Positions 8,075 to 17,058 of a stretch of DNA of 34,470 nucleotides are shown piece after piece. Both the position numbers and the translations under genes were made by a program. Origin of the DNA: a bacterium (GTDB lineage: Bacteria > Patescibacteriota > Saccharimonadia > Saccharimonadales > UBA4665); contig JAJZCO010000002.1 in assembly GCA_021846095.1 (NCBI GenBank), forward strand, positions 1-34,470. The letters are read 5' to 3'. The first letter of the stretch is position 1, and every line of letters starts with the position of its first letter. Under the pieces are notes generated by a model. The model was not told the origin of the DNA. It ran no database searches and saw only the letters and a list, made by a program, of their open reading frames with translations.

Positions 8075-8653
8075 TTATGGTTCATATTTAAAGCAATTAA
8101 CGACATGGTCTTGATAGATTCCAGTGGCTTGAAGAAATGAATAAATTGAAACTGGTCCAACTAGTTTAAAGCCAATCTTTTTCATGTCTGATGCTATTTG
8201 TCTAGATAGGCTGTCTTGAGTTGGAATGTCATGAACTGATTCGAAACGATGTTTAACAGGTTTATAATTAACATATTGCCATAAATAGTTATTAAAACTC
8301 TGAAATTTTTTTTGGAGCGACTTGACCATGTTAGCATTATTAATGACTGCATTAATTTTAGAATAATTTTTAATGATGGTAGTATTTTTAATCATATTAT
8401 TTATATCATCAACATCATATTTAGCAACCAGATTGATATTAAAATCTTTAAATGCTAAATCATAATCTTTTGTTTTGTTTAAAATTGTTAAATAACTAAG
8501 TCCTGCTTGATTGATCTCTAGTGACAAGACTCGAAATAGTTGTTGATCATTATAAATTGGTACACCCCATATCTTATCATGATAGTTTATATAGCTAGCT
8601 GATCTTAAGCACCAATCACACCTTGTCGTTAATGATTGAGATTTTATTGTCAT
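8075..8653 (-). CDS. tag: DNA-3-methyladenine glycosylase I
   Basis: Base-excision repair enzyme removing 3-methyladenine from alkylated DNA. At 192 residues it has family length. It starts with the Tag zinc motif RCDWC, followed by YINYHDKIWGVP, the recognition segment LSLEINQAGLSYLTIL (conserved Glu; the usual Trp after SGLS/AGLS is Tyr) and the C-terminal QDHVVNCF with the last His/Cys zinc ligands. It overlaps the deacetylase gene upstream by an ATGA and is followed 3 nt later by the phosphodiesterase. Only the Trp-to-Tyr change is unusual. Confidence 0.93.
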   Translation of the reverse strand: MTIKSQSLTTRCDWCLRSASYINYHDKIWGVPIYNDQQLFRVLSLEINQAGLSYLTILNKTKDYDLAFKDFNINLVAKYDVDDINNMIKNTTIIKNYSKINAVINNANMVKSLQKKFQSFNNYLWQYVNYKPVKHRFESVHDIPTQDSLSRQIASDMKKIGFKLVGPVSIYSFLQATGIYQDHVVNCFKYEP

Positions 8654-9354
8654 ATATTTGGTTTAAATAATATTTCATGTTTTAGATTGTTTTTTCTAGA
8701 TAAAGCTCCGAGTGATATTAAATTTAGCATGTTGTATTGAGAGCGATAAGCTTTCATTGAAATCAATTTTAATTTTTGTTGATTTCGATTTAACCGGACT
8801 GGTATAATCGTGCCCCTTAACCGTAAGTCCGATTCAATTCTTTTAGTTAATTTTTTTAGGTATTTTTTGTTTGTTTGTCCAACTCTCATGTATGGTTGAT
8901 CAGCATAAAAAATAACTTCATTACGACGTTCTAAAAGTGCTAAACCTAGATTTCTAGTAACAACATGGTCTAGGTGTCGAAAAATAGACCCAACAGCTAG
9001 TGGTACTAAAAAAGTAGAGTCAGACGGACTAAGCTTCAAAATATTGTTCATAATATGATCATAATTTATATTATTACTCCTATACTGATGGTCTAAATAG
9101 TCAAGATCGATTGATGTAATGCCAAGTGATTTCATCAGCTGATTGTTTTCGGACTTTCTATGTTCCATCATCTTCGATGAATTTAATTGACCACAGACTA
9201 AATCCCAAATCGTTCTAGTTGATTTATCGGGAGTGCCGGCAAAAATATTTATGATAGTGACATTATTAGTTTGGATTTGACTAAAACAACTAATAATAGC
9301 GTCATCTAAATGTGGAGATAAAATTACAATATTTCCCATATCAAGACTTATCAT
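8650..9354 (-). CDS. PIG-L/LmbE-family deacetylase
   Basis: Zinc-dependent N-deacetylase family acting on N-acetylglucosaminyl lipids, mycothiol/bacillithiol precursors or other GlcNAc conjugates. The first motif SPHLDDAIISC (His15, Asp17, Asp18 from this start) and the second, FRHLDHVVTR, supply the zinc ligands and base. Length is 234 residues. A -10-like TAAAAT at 9360-9365 lies 5 nt before the ATG, so the transcript may be leaderless; an internal ATG at 9339 is the alternative start. It heads a coupled operon with tag and the phosphodiesterase. The substrate is unknown. No thiol-biosynthesis partner gene is nearby, so bacillithiol cannot be claimed. Confidence 0.87.
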   Translation of the reverse strand: MISLDMGNIVILSPHLDDAIISCFSQIQTNNVTIINIFAGTPDKSTRTIWDLVCGQLNSSKMMEHRKSENNQLMKSLGITSIDLDYLDHQYRSNNINYDHIMNNILKLSPSDSTFLVPLAVGSIFRHLDHVVTRNLGLALLERRNEVIFYADQPYMRVGQTNKKYLKKLTKRIESDLRLRGTIIPVRLNRNQQKLKLISMKAYRSQYNMLNLISLGALSRKNNLKHEILFKPNI

Positions 9355-9493
9355 ATCTAATTTTAAAATAAATTGACAGTACTAGCTATCAGTTAAGCAT
9401 ATGATCAAAATATTTTAAAAAAATTGTTTTATTAAAGTTAGTTTTATTACTTAGTATATTTAATCTGATTCAATTTTTTTATATGTTAAGAAT

Positions 9494-9934
9494 TTAAGCT
9501 GTCATATCGACCGATAATTCGACAATTTTTGTGGCTAAATCGTAATATGGTTTATCTAGTAAAAATATTTTTTGTTTTTTTTGAGCCTGATTTTCTCGTA
9601 CAACATATAAGGCATTAAAACTATCTGTGATGTCAAATTTTTTAATCCTTATCAGACGATGCTGTAAAGAATTAGAATTCGAATTATGGATTGGTATTAT
9701 AGGATCAGTTGAATCGATAAAATCTAATAATTTCTGGTTCAAGTCATTAGAGGCGTCCTGCATTATTTTTTCCATAAAGCCTACTTTTTTAAACGATTTT
9801 GCACTAAATCTATATTCGATAATATTTTCAGTGGCAAGTCTCAGGTCATGTAAAAACTCATTTAATCCATGCTGATTTAATTCAGAATCAATATATTCAA
9901 TTTTATCATTCAATGATACAAATGGCTTCTCCAT
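9494..9934 (-). CDS. Unknown protein, 146 aa
   Basis: Not recognised. The protein is mostly helical by composition, mildly acidic at its start and without membrane segments or cysteine clusters. A RIKKFDITDSFNALYVVREN segment and an IFLLDKPYYDLATKIVELS end look like an alpha/beta domain core. GAGG about 6-9 nt before the ATG gives one of the few clear Shine-Dalgarno sites on this strand and supports the start. It lies 28 nt downstream of the DUF2779 nuclease and in the same direction, so they are probably cotranscribed. A partner role for the nuclease is only a guess from position. Confidence 0.65.
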   Translation of the reverse strand: MEKPFVSLNDKIEYIDSELNQHGLNEFLHDLRLATENIIEYRFSAKSFKKVGFMEKIMQDASNDLNQKLLDFIDSTDPIIPIHNSNSNSLQHRLIRIKKFDITDSFNALYVVRENQAQKKQKIFLLDKPYYDLATKIVELSVDMTA

Positions 9935-9962
9935 ATAAACCTCACATTATTTAGTGACTAGA

Positions 9963-11441
9963 TCACTTTAAATTACTTAAAAAATTATATATCTCGACCA
10001 TTGCTAAAGTATCTAGTTTACAATAAATTAGCAAATTGTCAAGGATTTGTTGTTTTTGATCGGGTCGTTTATCATCCAGTACAGCTTCCATCCATAGCCT
10101 TTGAGCACTACCACCTTCAGCAATCTCTAAATCTTTATAAGATAGCTCGGGAACAATTACCGGTAGAACATTTTTTAATGAAGCACTACCCTTAAAAGCT
10201 GAATCAATATAATAACCCTCGGAAAATGGAATCATCAAATCTTGTATTCTGGAGTTAATATCGTTGATGAAAGGCTTTGAGTCGGCACTATATGTAGCCA
10301 ATAGTAGGTTACAGTTTTTTTCAAATGACATATTCCAGGTTAAAATTGAGCCCTTGTCTTGAATTTGGTTCTTAAGATTATCGACGACGTATTTAGCTGG
10401 ATTATCATTTGATGTGTGAAGATATTCAAAATGTTTCAATTTGCCGTTTGGTTTATCAAGAATATGAAGAGAATACTGAAAAGGCAGTTGTTGATAAGGC
10501 CTCAAACCATCGAAGGACGGAATAACACTTGCCAATGTTTCGTAATCTAAAAAATAGAGTGGGAAACTTAAACTATCTAAAAACTTTTTAATTTTTGCTA
10601 AATTAATAATTGGTTGATTGAGCTTAAAAGAATTTAATTGACGAAGTTGTTTTTCTGCTAAAGGAAAGTCGTCTGGGATTTGGCTTAATTTTTCAATGTG
10701 GCTAGAGTTAAATTTTGCAATTAGGGGAACATTTAATAGGTATAGGTCGTAGATAGAATTTTGATCAACCGGAGATAATTTTTTGTAAATATCGAGCCAT
10801 TCTGAAAGCGAACCTAATCTACAATGAACTGGAGATATGTCAGGGCATTTTAAGGAAGACATGACATCAAGGGCTTTCTTAATGTGGTGATTAGTCGTCA
10901 TTGTTAGTTTTCTGACTTCTTCCGTAACATCAACAGTAATTGCGATATCAGTAGGATTAATCGGGCCATTTTTAACAAATTTGTTGTTAACATGAATAAC
11001 TGAAATGTTGCGAACCTTGTAACCAAGTGACTCTAAAACAATCATTTGAAAACAGAGATCATAGTAATGTTCGATTTTTACCCTAGTAGATGATTTGATT
11101 TCATATAAATCGATGGTTGTTTGATCGATTATTTCGATAGCATCACATATACAAGTTAAGCTATCTTTTTCGAATCTTCCCTGTAATATAATATTATGAT
11201 TTTCAGCAATTGCTGAGATAGTTTTATCCGGCAAAGCCAGATAGTCATCATAATTATCGAACCCTAATTTTATTGAATTTTCAAATAATTGTTCTGCAAT
11301 AGTTTCAAATAAATGTCCCGCATCAAACATTGCTTGAGTGTTAGGATCAATTGGAGGTAATTTGTATTTGTCATGTTTTTTTAACCACAGCCAAGCAGGG
11401 TGTTTCAGGAATAACATATAATCAGATTTAGATAATTGCAT
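9963..11441 (-). CDS. DUF2779 protein: RecB/Cas4-like nuclease plus DEDD exonuclease-like domain
   Basis: A 492-residue protein of the DUF2779 family, common in CPR genomes and without an established role. The N-terminus LSKSDYMLFLKHPAWLWLKK is the family hallmark. Residues about 40-150 look like a PD-(D/E)xK nuclease: an FDAGHLFETIAEQLF helix, then IDLYEIKSSTRVK with the E-x-K core, then YDLCFQMIVLESLG. The C-terminal half has FLDYETL (DxE), WNMSFEKNC and YCKLDTLAMVEIY, which resemble the acidic motifs of DnaQ/DEDD exonucleases. A TATAAT (11451-11456, minus) ends 9 nt before the ATG, so the mRNA looks leaderless. Nucleic-acid processing or repair is likely; the pathway is unknown. Confidence 0.8.
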   Translation of the reverse strand: MQLSKSDYMLFLKHPAWLWLKKHDKYKLPPIDPNTQAMFDAGHLFETIAEQLFENSIKLGFDNYDDYLALPDKTISAIAENHNIILQGRFEKDSLTCICDAIEIIDQTTIDLYEIKSSTRVKIEHYYDLCFQMIVLESLGYKVRNISVIHVNNKFVKNGPINPTDIAITVDVTEEVRKLTMTTNHHIKKALDVMSSLKCPDISPVHCRLGSLSEWLDIYKKLSPVDQNSIYDLYLLNVPLIAKFNSSHIEKLSQIPDDFPLAEKQLRQLNSFKLNQPIINLAKIKKFLDSLSFPLYFLDYETLASVIPSFDGLRPYQQLPFQYSLHILDKPNGKLKHFEYLHTSNDNPAKYVVDNLKNQIQDKGSILTWNMSFEKNCNLLLATYSADSKPFINDINSRIQDLMIPFSEGYYIDSAFKGSASLKNVLPVIVPELSYKDLEIAEGGSAQRLWMEAVLDDKRPDQKQQILDNLLIYCKLDTLAMVEIYNFLSNLK

Positions 11442-11474
11442 CAGTAATTAATTATAGCAATTATTTAATGCAAA

Positions 11475-13790
11475 TTAGATATTAATTTTATGTTTAACAA
11501 TATCGGCTAAAATAAGGCTGGCTAAAGAAATAAGTACAATAAAAATAATACCAATTAGTGGAATGGCTGTAATGAATACTCCAAAAATTGCTAAAAGAAT
11601 TAATACAATACCAACCATTAACGTGCTAATAAGCATAGTTTTACTTGGTTTAATACTCCAAAAATTTGGCCATGATCTCAAAGCGTATAGACTAGCCTGA
11701 CCTTGAAATACTAATAGTAATAAAGCAGCCGATCTGATTTGAAGTAAATTAAAATGAAATACAAATGAAAACAATAAAAGGCTAGAGACTAATAGTATAA
11801 ACAAAGCAGATGCAAGCAATGAGGCACTGATAATTAAGTTCTTAACCTTCCATTTACTGGGGGTAGTATCAATGACGGTATTGTCACTGGCAATCGATAT
11901 TGTCACAAAATCATTAGCGAAGAAAACAAATATTATCAATAAAGGGGTTATGATAATAGTTTTGTTATAGAATAAATAAAAAACTATTAAGAGGGTAATC
12001 TGTAAACTTTTAATTAATTTATTAATGGCCCAAGTTTTTATTCGTCTGTCAACAGTCCGACTAATTAAAATAGTTTCGATAACATCTCGTAAACCGACAT
12101 CAGATAAGACTAAACTGGCTGAGTTCTTGGCTATATCGGTCGCATTATTGACTGCTATTCCAACTTCAGCTTGTGATAAAGCCGGAGCATCATTCACACC
12201 GTCACCGGTCATGCCAACCACGTGAGAAGTATGTTGTAAGGCTTCTATAATTGTTAATTTATCTTCAGGAAATGCTTCAGCAAATGTTTGATTACTAAAT
12301 ATTAAACTTGGATCATTGACCGCGCTCGCCATTTTAATACAGCCACCATCTAACCCTAATTGATGAGCTATATTCGTAGCGGTTTGAAGATTATCTCCCG
12401 TAATGATTTTAATCTTAATAGACAATTTCATTAAGTCCTGTAGTAAACTTTTAGCATCGCTTCGTAGAGGATCGGCTAAAGCCACTAGTCCTATTATTGA
12501 TTTATCGACAGAAGATGTCGTTCCGATTGCAATTACCCGATATCCAAATGTAGCTAAATTTTTTAAATCTTGTTCCAAATTATCCGGGTAATTAAAACCT
12601 TGTTTTATTATTGATTCCGGTAATCCCTTGGTGATTATAATTTTTGTATTGTCAAATTTTATTGTGGCACTAGTTGACTTAATTTTTATATCAAAAGGGC
12701 TAAAATCTACCTGATCATATAGTGATATATGTTTATTTTTGGCGTACTGAATTAAAGCTATATCGATTGGATCATTATCAGCTAAATTACTTCCAGAGGC
12801 GGCTAAAGCTATTAGATTATCTTCGGTGTATTTATTATAAGTAATTAATTTACTAACAACTGGACGATTTATTGTTAACGTGCCTGTTTTATCGAGACAC
12901 AGTACAGTCATGGCGGCGGCATCTTGAACGGCTGTGAGTCTTCGAACTAAAACCCCATGGTGATGATTTAATTTAGACATCTCCATAGCACCAAATGCTT
13001 GGGCAATAATAAACATTGTCGGAAAGGCCGTTGGTATGGAGGCAAATAATAAAACAATAGTAATTGTAATAAAAGCTTTTAAATCAAGCTGTATATAAAA
13101 ATTAAAAAATAAAATTATAATTATTAAAAAGCCGTTAATGATGAGCTGATATTTAATAATTTTATAAACAATTTTTTCTAGATTAGTCGGTGGATGAGAA
13201 TTTTCGATCATGGTTGTTAACTGACCATATTCAGTAGAAGAACCGGTGCTTTCTACGATAGCTGTTGCCTCACCACGTTTGACTATACTCCCTGAGTATA
13301 CTTTGCTACTTGCTGTTTTTTGGCTAGTTTGTGATTCACCGGTGATTAAGGATTGATCAACGTCTACCAAACCTTCTGTGATAGTTAAATCGGCGCTAAT
13401 TATATCGCCAGTTCTAACTCTTATTAAGTCTCCCGGTACCAATAGTTCAGAAGAGATCTCTTGCCATTTGTTGTCGCGATTAACTCGTACCATAATCGAT
13501 AATTTAGCACTTAATTCTTCCAGACTTCGATTAGTCTTAAGGCGTTGAATAAAAGCAATAACGCTATTGGTTATTAACAATATAAAAATTAATAGTGTTT
13601 CAATATGATCGCCAGAAAGGTAACTAATAATAGCAGTAATTTCTAAAGCGAGAGGTAATGCTCCATAAAAGTTTTTTAGATAAACTAATATAATATTGTC
13701 AGATTTTTTTTTGATTTCGTTTTTGCCATATTTTATCAGCAGTTCGTTCGCTTTTGCTGAACTTAAGGGTTCATAGTTATTTTTTAACAT
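11475..13790 (-). CDS. P-type ATPase, P3A plasma-membrane H+-ATPase-like
   Basis: Ion pump of about 770 residues. The actuator motif TGES, the phosphorylation site CLDKTGTLT (the phospho-Asp is about residue 300) and the hinge GDGVNDAPALSQAEVGIA are all present. Four N-terminal and about six C-terminal membrane segments are visible. The NDFVTISIASDNTVIDTTPSKW stretch after TM6 resembles the P3A (proton-pumping) branch more than Ca2+ or heavy-metal pumps, and there is no N-terminal metal-binding domain. I start at 13790 because the promoter (TTAACA-N17-TATAAT, 13800-13828) would begin transcription near 13793, after the upstream in-frame ATG at 13796. It is divergent from the MMPL gene. The transported ion is inferred, not proven. 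Confidence 0.88.
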   Translation of the reverse strand: MLKNNYEPLSSAKANELLIKYGKNEIKKKSDNIILVYLKNFYGALPLALEITAIISYLSGDHIETLLIFILLITNSVIAFIQRLKTNRSLEELSAKLSIMVRVNRDNKWQEISSELLVPGDLIRVRTGDIISADLTITEGLVDVDQSLITGESQTSQKTASSKVYSGSIVKRGEATAIVESTGSSTEYGQLTTMIENSHPPTNLEKIVYKIIKYQLIINGFLIIIILFFNFYIQLDLKAFITITIVLLFASIPTAFPTMFIIAQAFGAMEMSKLNHHHGVLVRRLTAVQDAAAMTVLCLDKTGTLTINRPVVSKLITYNKYTEDNLIALAASGSNLADNDPIDIALIQYAKNKHISLYDQVDFSPFDIKIKSTSATIKFDNTKIIITKGLPESIIKQGFNYPDNLEQDLKNLATFGYRVIAIGTTSSVDKSIIGLVALADPLRSDAKSLLQDLMKLSIKIKIITGDNLQTATNIAHQLGLDGGCIKMASAVNDPSLIFSNQTFAEAFPEDKLTIIEALQHTSHVVGMTGDGVNDAPALSQAEVGIAVNNATDIAKNSASLVLSDVGLRDVIETILISRTVDRRIKTWAINKLIKSLQITLLIVFYLFYNKTIIITPLLIIFVFFANDFVTISIASDNTVIDTTPSKWKVKNLIISASLLASALFILLVSSLLLFSFVFHFNLLQIRSAALLLLVFQGQASLYALRSWPNFWSIKPSKTMLISTLMVGIVLILLAIFGVFITAIPLIGIIFIVLISLASLILADIVKHKINI

Positions 13791-13799
13791 AATCATATT

Positions 13800-13828
13800 A
13801 TTATAGACTTATTTATAATAGATGTTAA
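13800..13828 (-). promoter_or_regulatory. ATPase promoter, leaderless; inside divergent intergenic region
   Basis: On the minus strand, TTAACA (13823-13828), exactly 17 bp, TATAAT (13800-13805). The expected start is within a few bases of the ATG at 13790. The plus-strand -10 candidates for the MMPL gene (TATAAT 13814-13819, TAAAAT 13826-13831) overlap it, so the two genes share one 52-58 bp control region. Confidence 0.6.
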
Positions 13829-13848
13829 AATTACAGGTGAATTAAATT

Positions 13849-15996
13849 ATGAAGTTTAAAAAAGACCGAAAACTTAAATCAATAGCGACCATAATATTAT
13901 TGGTAAGTTTTTCCATTTTTATTTTTAATATAATTTATAGTAATAATGTTGTTAATCGATTGTCGTCAGATCAGACTAATTATATCAGTGGAACTCAATC
14001 CGACGCAGTAAACCATATAACTAGCACTAAATTTCCTAATAATAATTTTTCAGCACAATTACTTTTTAGTGTCAAAAATCATAATCAAAATATATACAGT
14101 AGTAATTTCAGAAATTCAGTCATTAATTCTCTTCGGCATTTAAGTGGTCTTGTTAATTATGCTAGCTATTACACAACTAACAACAACCAATTAAATTCAA
14201 TTAATGCTCGCCAGACTATAGTCAATGTTAACTTAAGTGGCAGTCCATCTACTCAGTATAAAAATTTATTAAATTTTAAAAATCAAATATCTAGCCCCTA
14301 TTACACAGTTAATATTGGAGGGTTGATGGTTATTCAGCAAGAAGCAACTATTCAGGTTAAAAATGATTTGAAATTAGCCGAAATGTTGTCGCTCCCGATC
14401 TTAGCTCTAGTATTAGCTATTGTTTTTAGAAGCGTTTTAGCCGCCATTATACCAATATTATTAGGTGTATTTTCTATTTTTGGTGGTTTAAGCATATTGC
14501 GGGTTTTAGCTTCTTATACCAATATAGATCAATATTCAATTGATGTTATTACGTTATTGGGTCTAGGGTTATCGGTAGACTACTCACTTTTAATTATTAG
14601 TAGGTTTAGAGAAGAAATTAATAATAACAACTCTATCTCTTCAGCTGTAAAAACTACAATTTTAACTGCCGGTAAAACAATCGTATTTAGTGGATCAATT
14701 GTAATTGTTTGTCTATTATCATTATCTTTTTTTCCAATTACATTAATTCGTAGTATAGCTTTTGGAGGGGCATCTGCCGTTTTAATTGCTATATTAGGGG
14801 CACTTTTAATTGTTCCGTCGATACTGGCCCTGTTAGGACCTAACATTAATAAATTTTCTATTAGAAAATACACCAAAACCAATCAACAAGAAATAGACCA
14901 TAATTTATTTTATAAAATTTGCAGCATTGTAATTAAAAAACCATACCAAATAATGTTTTTATCTTTTGTTTTGATTATCTTTTTAGCTGGGCCATTAAAA
15001 AGTATTCGATTTATTGCTCAAGATTACCATACTTTGGCATCAAATAGTCAAGGTAGGATAGTTGCCGCTGCTATTAATAATAATTTTCCTAAAAAATATA
15101 ATAATCCAATAATTATTGATTACAGTGTTAATAATTTAACTTCACCATCTCAAATTAAAAATTTTGAAAACTATTTAAATAGGCTTAATAAATTAGCTAA
15201 TGTTAGCTATGTTCAAACTTTTAATCCGTTACTTTTAACAACGAAAAAGGTGCCAACCATTAATGACCGTAAATCACTGTCGCTTTTTCTAAACAATAAT
15301 ACCGCTCAAATTATTGTTGGATATAATACTGGAAATCCAATTAGCAGCATGGCACAAAATCTTGTAGCAAATATCCGCTCTATTTCAGTTAAAAACGCAT
15401 CAATAATGGTTGGTGGTTTACCAGCTATTCAATACGATTTAATGGCTACAATTATGCATTACTTACCCTATGTTGTAATCGCAGTAGTCTTAACAATATT
15501 TATTTTGCTAGGATATTTTCTTAAGAGTTTAATAATTCCACTTCAAGCTATCTTGATCAATAGTTTAGCTCTAATTCCCACCTTAGGAATATTGGTCTTT
15601 ATATTTCAACAAGGTCATCTTAATGTTTTATCCAAAACTAATGGTCTGGATATCACGACAATAATTATAATATTTGGTATTTCTTTTGGACTTAGCATGG
15701 ATTATGCGGTTTTTCTGTATAGTCGTATTAGTGAATCGTTTAAGCTAAATCACAACAATGAATTATCAATTCGAGAGGGATTAACTATAACTGGTCCAGT
15801 TATCACCGAAGCAGCCACACTTTTTTTCATTGTTGTAATAGCATTTACTACATCAAAAATCGCTATCTTACAACAAATCGGACTAGGAATGGGGCTGGCG
15901 GTTATCATTGATGCATTTTTCATTCGAATATTTATTGTTCCCGCTACAATGAAAATTTTCGGTCGATTGAACTGGATATTTCCAAAAAAACACTAA
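13849..15996 (+). CDS. MMPL/RND-superfamily transporter
   Basis: A 715-residue proton-driven exporter of the MmpL/YdfJ type, generally moving lipids or hydrophobic compounds across the membrane. It has the duplicated RND layout: TM1 near 11-30, an extracytoplasmic domain to about 165, a five-helix bundle to about 330, TM7 near 365, a second Asn-rich external domain, then the final bundle from about 540. The twin proton-relay signatures are GLGLSVDYSLLIISRFREE (about 236-255) and GISFGLSMDYAVFLYSR (about 606-622). AGGTG about 13 nt before the ATG may serve as Shine-Dalgarno. The cargo is unknown. Confidence 0.9.
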   Translation: MKFKKDRKLKSIATIILLVSFSIFIFNIIYSNNVVNRLSSDQTNYISGTQSDAVNHITSTKFPNNNFSAQLLFSVKNHNQNIYSSNFRNSVINSLRHLSGLVNYASYYTTNNNQLNSINARQTIVNVNLSGSPSTQYKNLLNFKNQISSPYYTVNIGGLMVIQQEATIQVKNDLKLAEMLSLPILALVLAIVFRSVLAAIIPILLGVFSIFGGLSILRVLASYTNIDQYSIDVITLLGLGLSVDYSLLIISRFREEINNNNSISSAVKTTILTAGKTIVFSGSIVIVCLLSLSFFPITLIRSIAFGGASAVLIAILGALLIVPSILALLGPNINKFSIRKYTKTNQQEIDHNLFYKICSIVIKKPYQIMFLSFVLIIFLAGPLKSIRFIAQDYHTLASNSQGRIVAAAINNNFPKKYNNPIIIDYSVNNLTSPSQIKNFENYLNRLNKLANVSYVQTFNPLLLTTKKVPTINDRKSLSLFLNNNTAQIIVGYNTGNPISSMAQNLVANIRSISVKNASIMVGGLPAIQYDLMATIMHYLPYVVIAVVLTIFILLGYFLKSLIIPLQAILINSLALIPTLGILVFIFQQGHLNVLSKTNGLDITTIIIIFGISFGLSMDYAVFLYSRISESFKLNHNNELSIREGLTITGPVITEAATLFFIVVIAFTTSKIAILQQIGLGMGLAVIIDAFFIRIFIVPATMKIFGRLNWIFPKKH

Positions 15997-16019
15997 TCAT
16001 TAAACCCTGGTATGTTTCT

Positions 16020-16043
16020 ATCATTAATGACAGATGATTTTTA
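16020..16043 (+). terminator. Weak terminator-like hairpin after MMPL gene
   Basis: ATCAT (16020-16024) pairs with ATGAT (16034-16038), followed by a T-rich run. The stem has only 5 AT-rich pairs, so support is modest. The rest of 15997-16216 is AT-rich sequence in which I see no gene. Confidence 0.3.
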
Positions 16044-16216
16044 TAATTTTAAAATATTTTTATTTAAAAAAATGATTATTATTAATTTATCTAGTTACGA
16101 CGGATATTCAAATATTTTTAATGTTATAAATGTCCCTGAGTAAAATACTAGTTATATAAAAAAGGTTTTATTGAAATTAATCAATTGTTTGAGATACAAG
16201 TTTGGCTAGTTATATT

Positions 16217-16292
16217 TGGCAGGGGTGACAGGACTTGAACCTGCGACTTTCGGTTTTGGAGACCGACGCTCTACCAACTGAGCTACGCCCCT
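16217..16292 (-). tRNA. tRNA-Trp (anticodon CCA)
   Basis: On the minus strand: acceptor AGGGGCG/CACCCCT, D-arm GCTCAGTTGGTAGAGC, anticodon stem TCGGT/ACCGA around CTCCAAA (CCA), T-arm GCAGG-TTCAAGT-CCTGT and encoded CCA. Position 6:67 is a C-A mismatch and the T-stem has a G-T wobble. In many bacteria this tRNA precedes secE-nusG; here it is about 6 kb away on the other strand. Confidence 0.95.
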
Positions 16293-16308
16293 AAAATTAC
16301 ATTACTTC

Positions 16309-16337
16309 ATTTTACTATTTAATTTATTGATAAACAA
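16309..16337 (-). promoter_or_regulatory. tRNA-Trp promoter
   Basis: On the minus strand, TTGTTT (16332-16337), 17-bp spacer, TAAAAT (16309-16314). The start would be near 16302, about 10 nt before the mature tRNA. Confidence 0.6.
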
Positions 16338-16371
16338 ATAACTAAACCCTTTTAAAATATTAATTATGTAA

Positions 16372-16377
16372 TATAAT
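16372..16377 (+). promoter_or_regulatory. -10 box giving a leaderless kinase mRNA
   Basis: TATAAT lies 11 nt before the ATG at 16389, so transcription should begin about 5 nt before it or at it. No Shine-Dalgarno sequence and no good -35 are visible. Confidence 0.4.
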
Positions 16378-16388
16378 AACTACAAGTT

Positions 16389-17051
16389 ATGAGCAAAATA
16401 ATACCCCAAAAGCCAATATTGATTACGTTGTATGGTTATCCAGGATCTGGTAAAACTTATCTATCCCGTCAGTTAAGTGAAGCTTTTACGATTGCACATT
16501 TGCAGGCAGATCGTATCAGAGCCGAATTGTTTGAAAATCCCCAATATGATCAAAAAGAAAATAAGATAATAAACCAACTAATGAACTATATGACGGAAGA
16601 GTTTTTAAACGCTGGTGTCAGCGTAATTTATGATATAAATGCCCTCAGATCGGCTCAACGTTCTGCTCTGAAGGATTTAGCCAAACAATGTCGGGTAGAT
16701 AATCTTTTGATATGGTTTCAAATGGATATTGAAACAGCTTATTTACGTAATAAAAAACGGGATCGTAGAAGAGCTGACGATAAATATTCGGCTGGTTGGG
16801 ATAGACAAGCTTTTAAAAATCAAATCAGTGGAATGCAAAATCCAACAACTTCAGAAAACTATTTGGTTCTTAGTGGTAAACATTCGTTTCAAACACAAAA
16901 GAACGCTATATTTAACAGACTTCGAGAGATGAGCATAATCCAGCCATCTGATACGACTAGCCACTTAACTATGCCAGGTATGGTCAATTTGGTGCCTCAA
17001 GCTAACCTTGGACGAGTAGATTTATCGCGACGAAATATCGTAATTAAATAA
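16389..17051 (+). CDS. P-loop kinase-like ATPase (AAA_33/zeta-like)
   Basis: A 220-residue P-loop NTPase of the small-molecule or nucleotide-kinase type. The Walker A motif GYPGSGKT is at 16-23. LQADRIRAELF follows, with the Asp-Arg expected of substrate-binding kinases, then VIYDINALRSAQR (Walker-B-like region) and a LID-like RNKKRDRRRADDKYS stretch. About 40 residues after the kinase core (from SIIQPSD on) form a Pro/Val-rich tail with no recognised domain. The substrate is unknown. Members of this fold include RNA-repair and antibiotic kinases and zeta toxins, but no antitoxin gene lies next to it, so a toxin role is not supported. ygjP follows after 7 nt. Confidence 0.75.
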   Translation: MSKIIPQKPILITLYGYPGSGKTYLSRQLSEAFTIAHLQADRIRAELFENPQYDQKENKIINQLMNYMTEEFLNAGVSVIYDINALRSAQRSALKDLAKQCRVDNLLIWFQMDIETAYLRNKKRDRRRADDKYSAGWDRQAFKNQISGMQNPTTSENYLVLSGKHSFQTQKNAIFNRLREMSIIQPSDTTSHLTMPGMVNLVPQANLGRVDLSRRNIVIK

Positions 17052-17058
17052 ACACTTA

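Noticed and set aside
12025-12225. Plus-strand ORFs inside the P-type ATPase and similar ORFs opposite long genes
   Set aside because: They lie in the shadow of well-conserved coding sequence and have no features of their own.
16071-16142. 23-codon ORF between the MMPL gene and tRNA-Trp
   Set aside because: No Shine-Dalgarno site, no promoter and low-complexity AT-rich composition.
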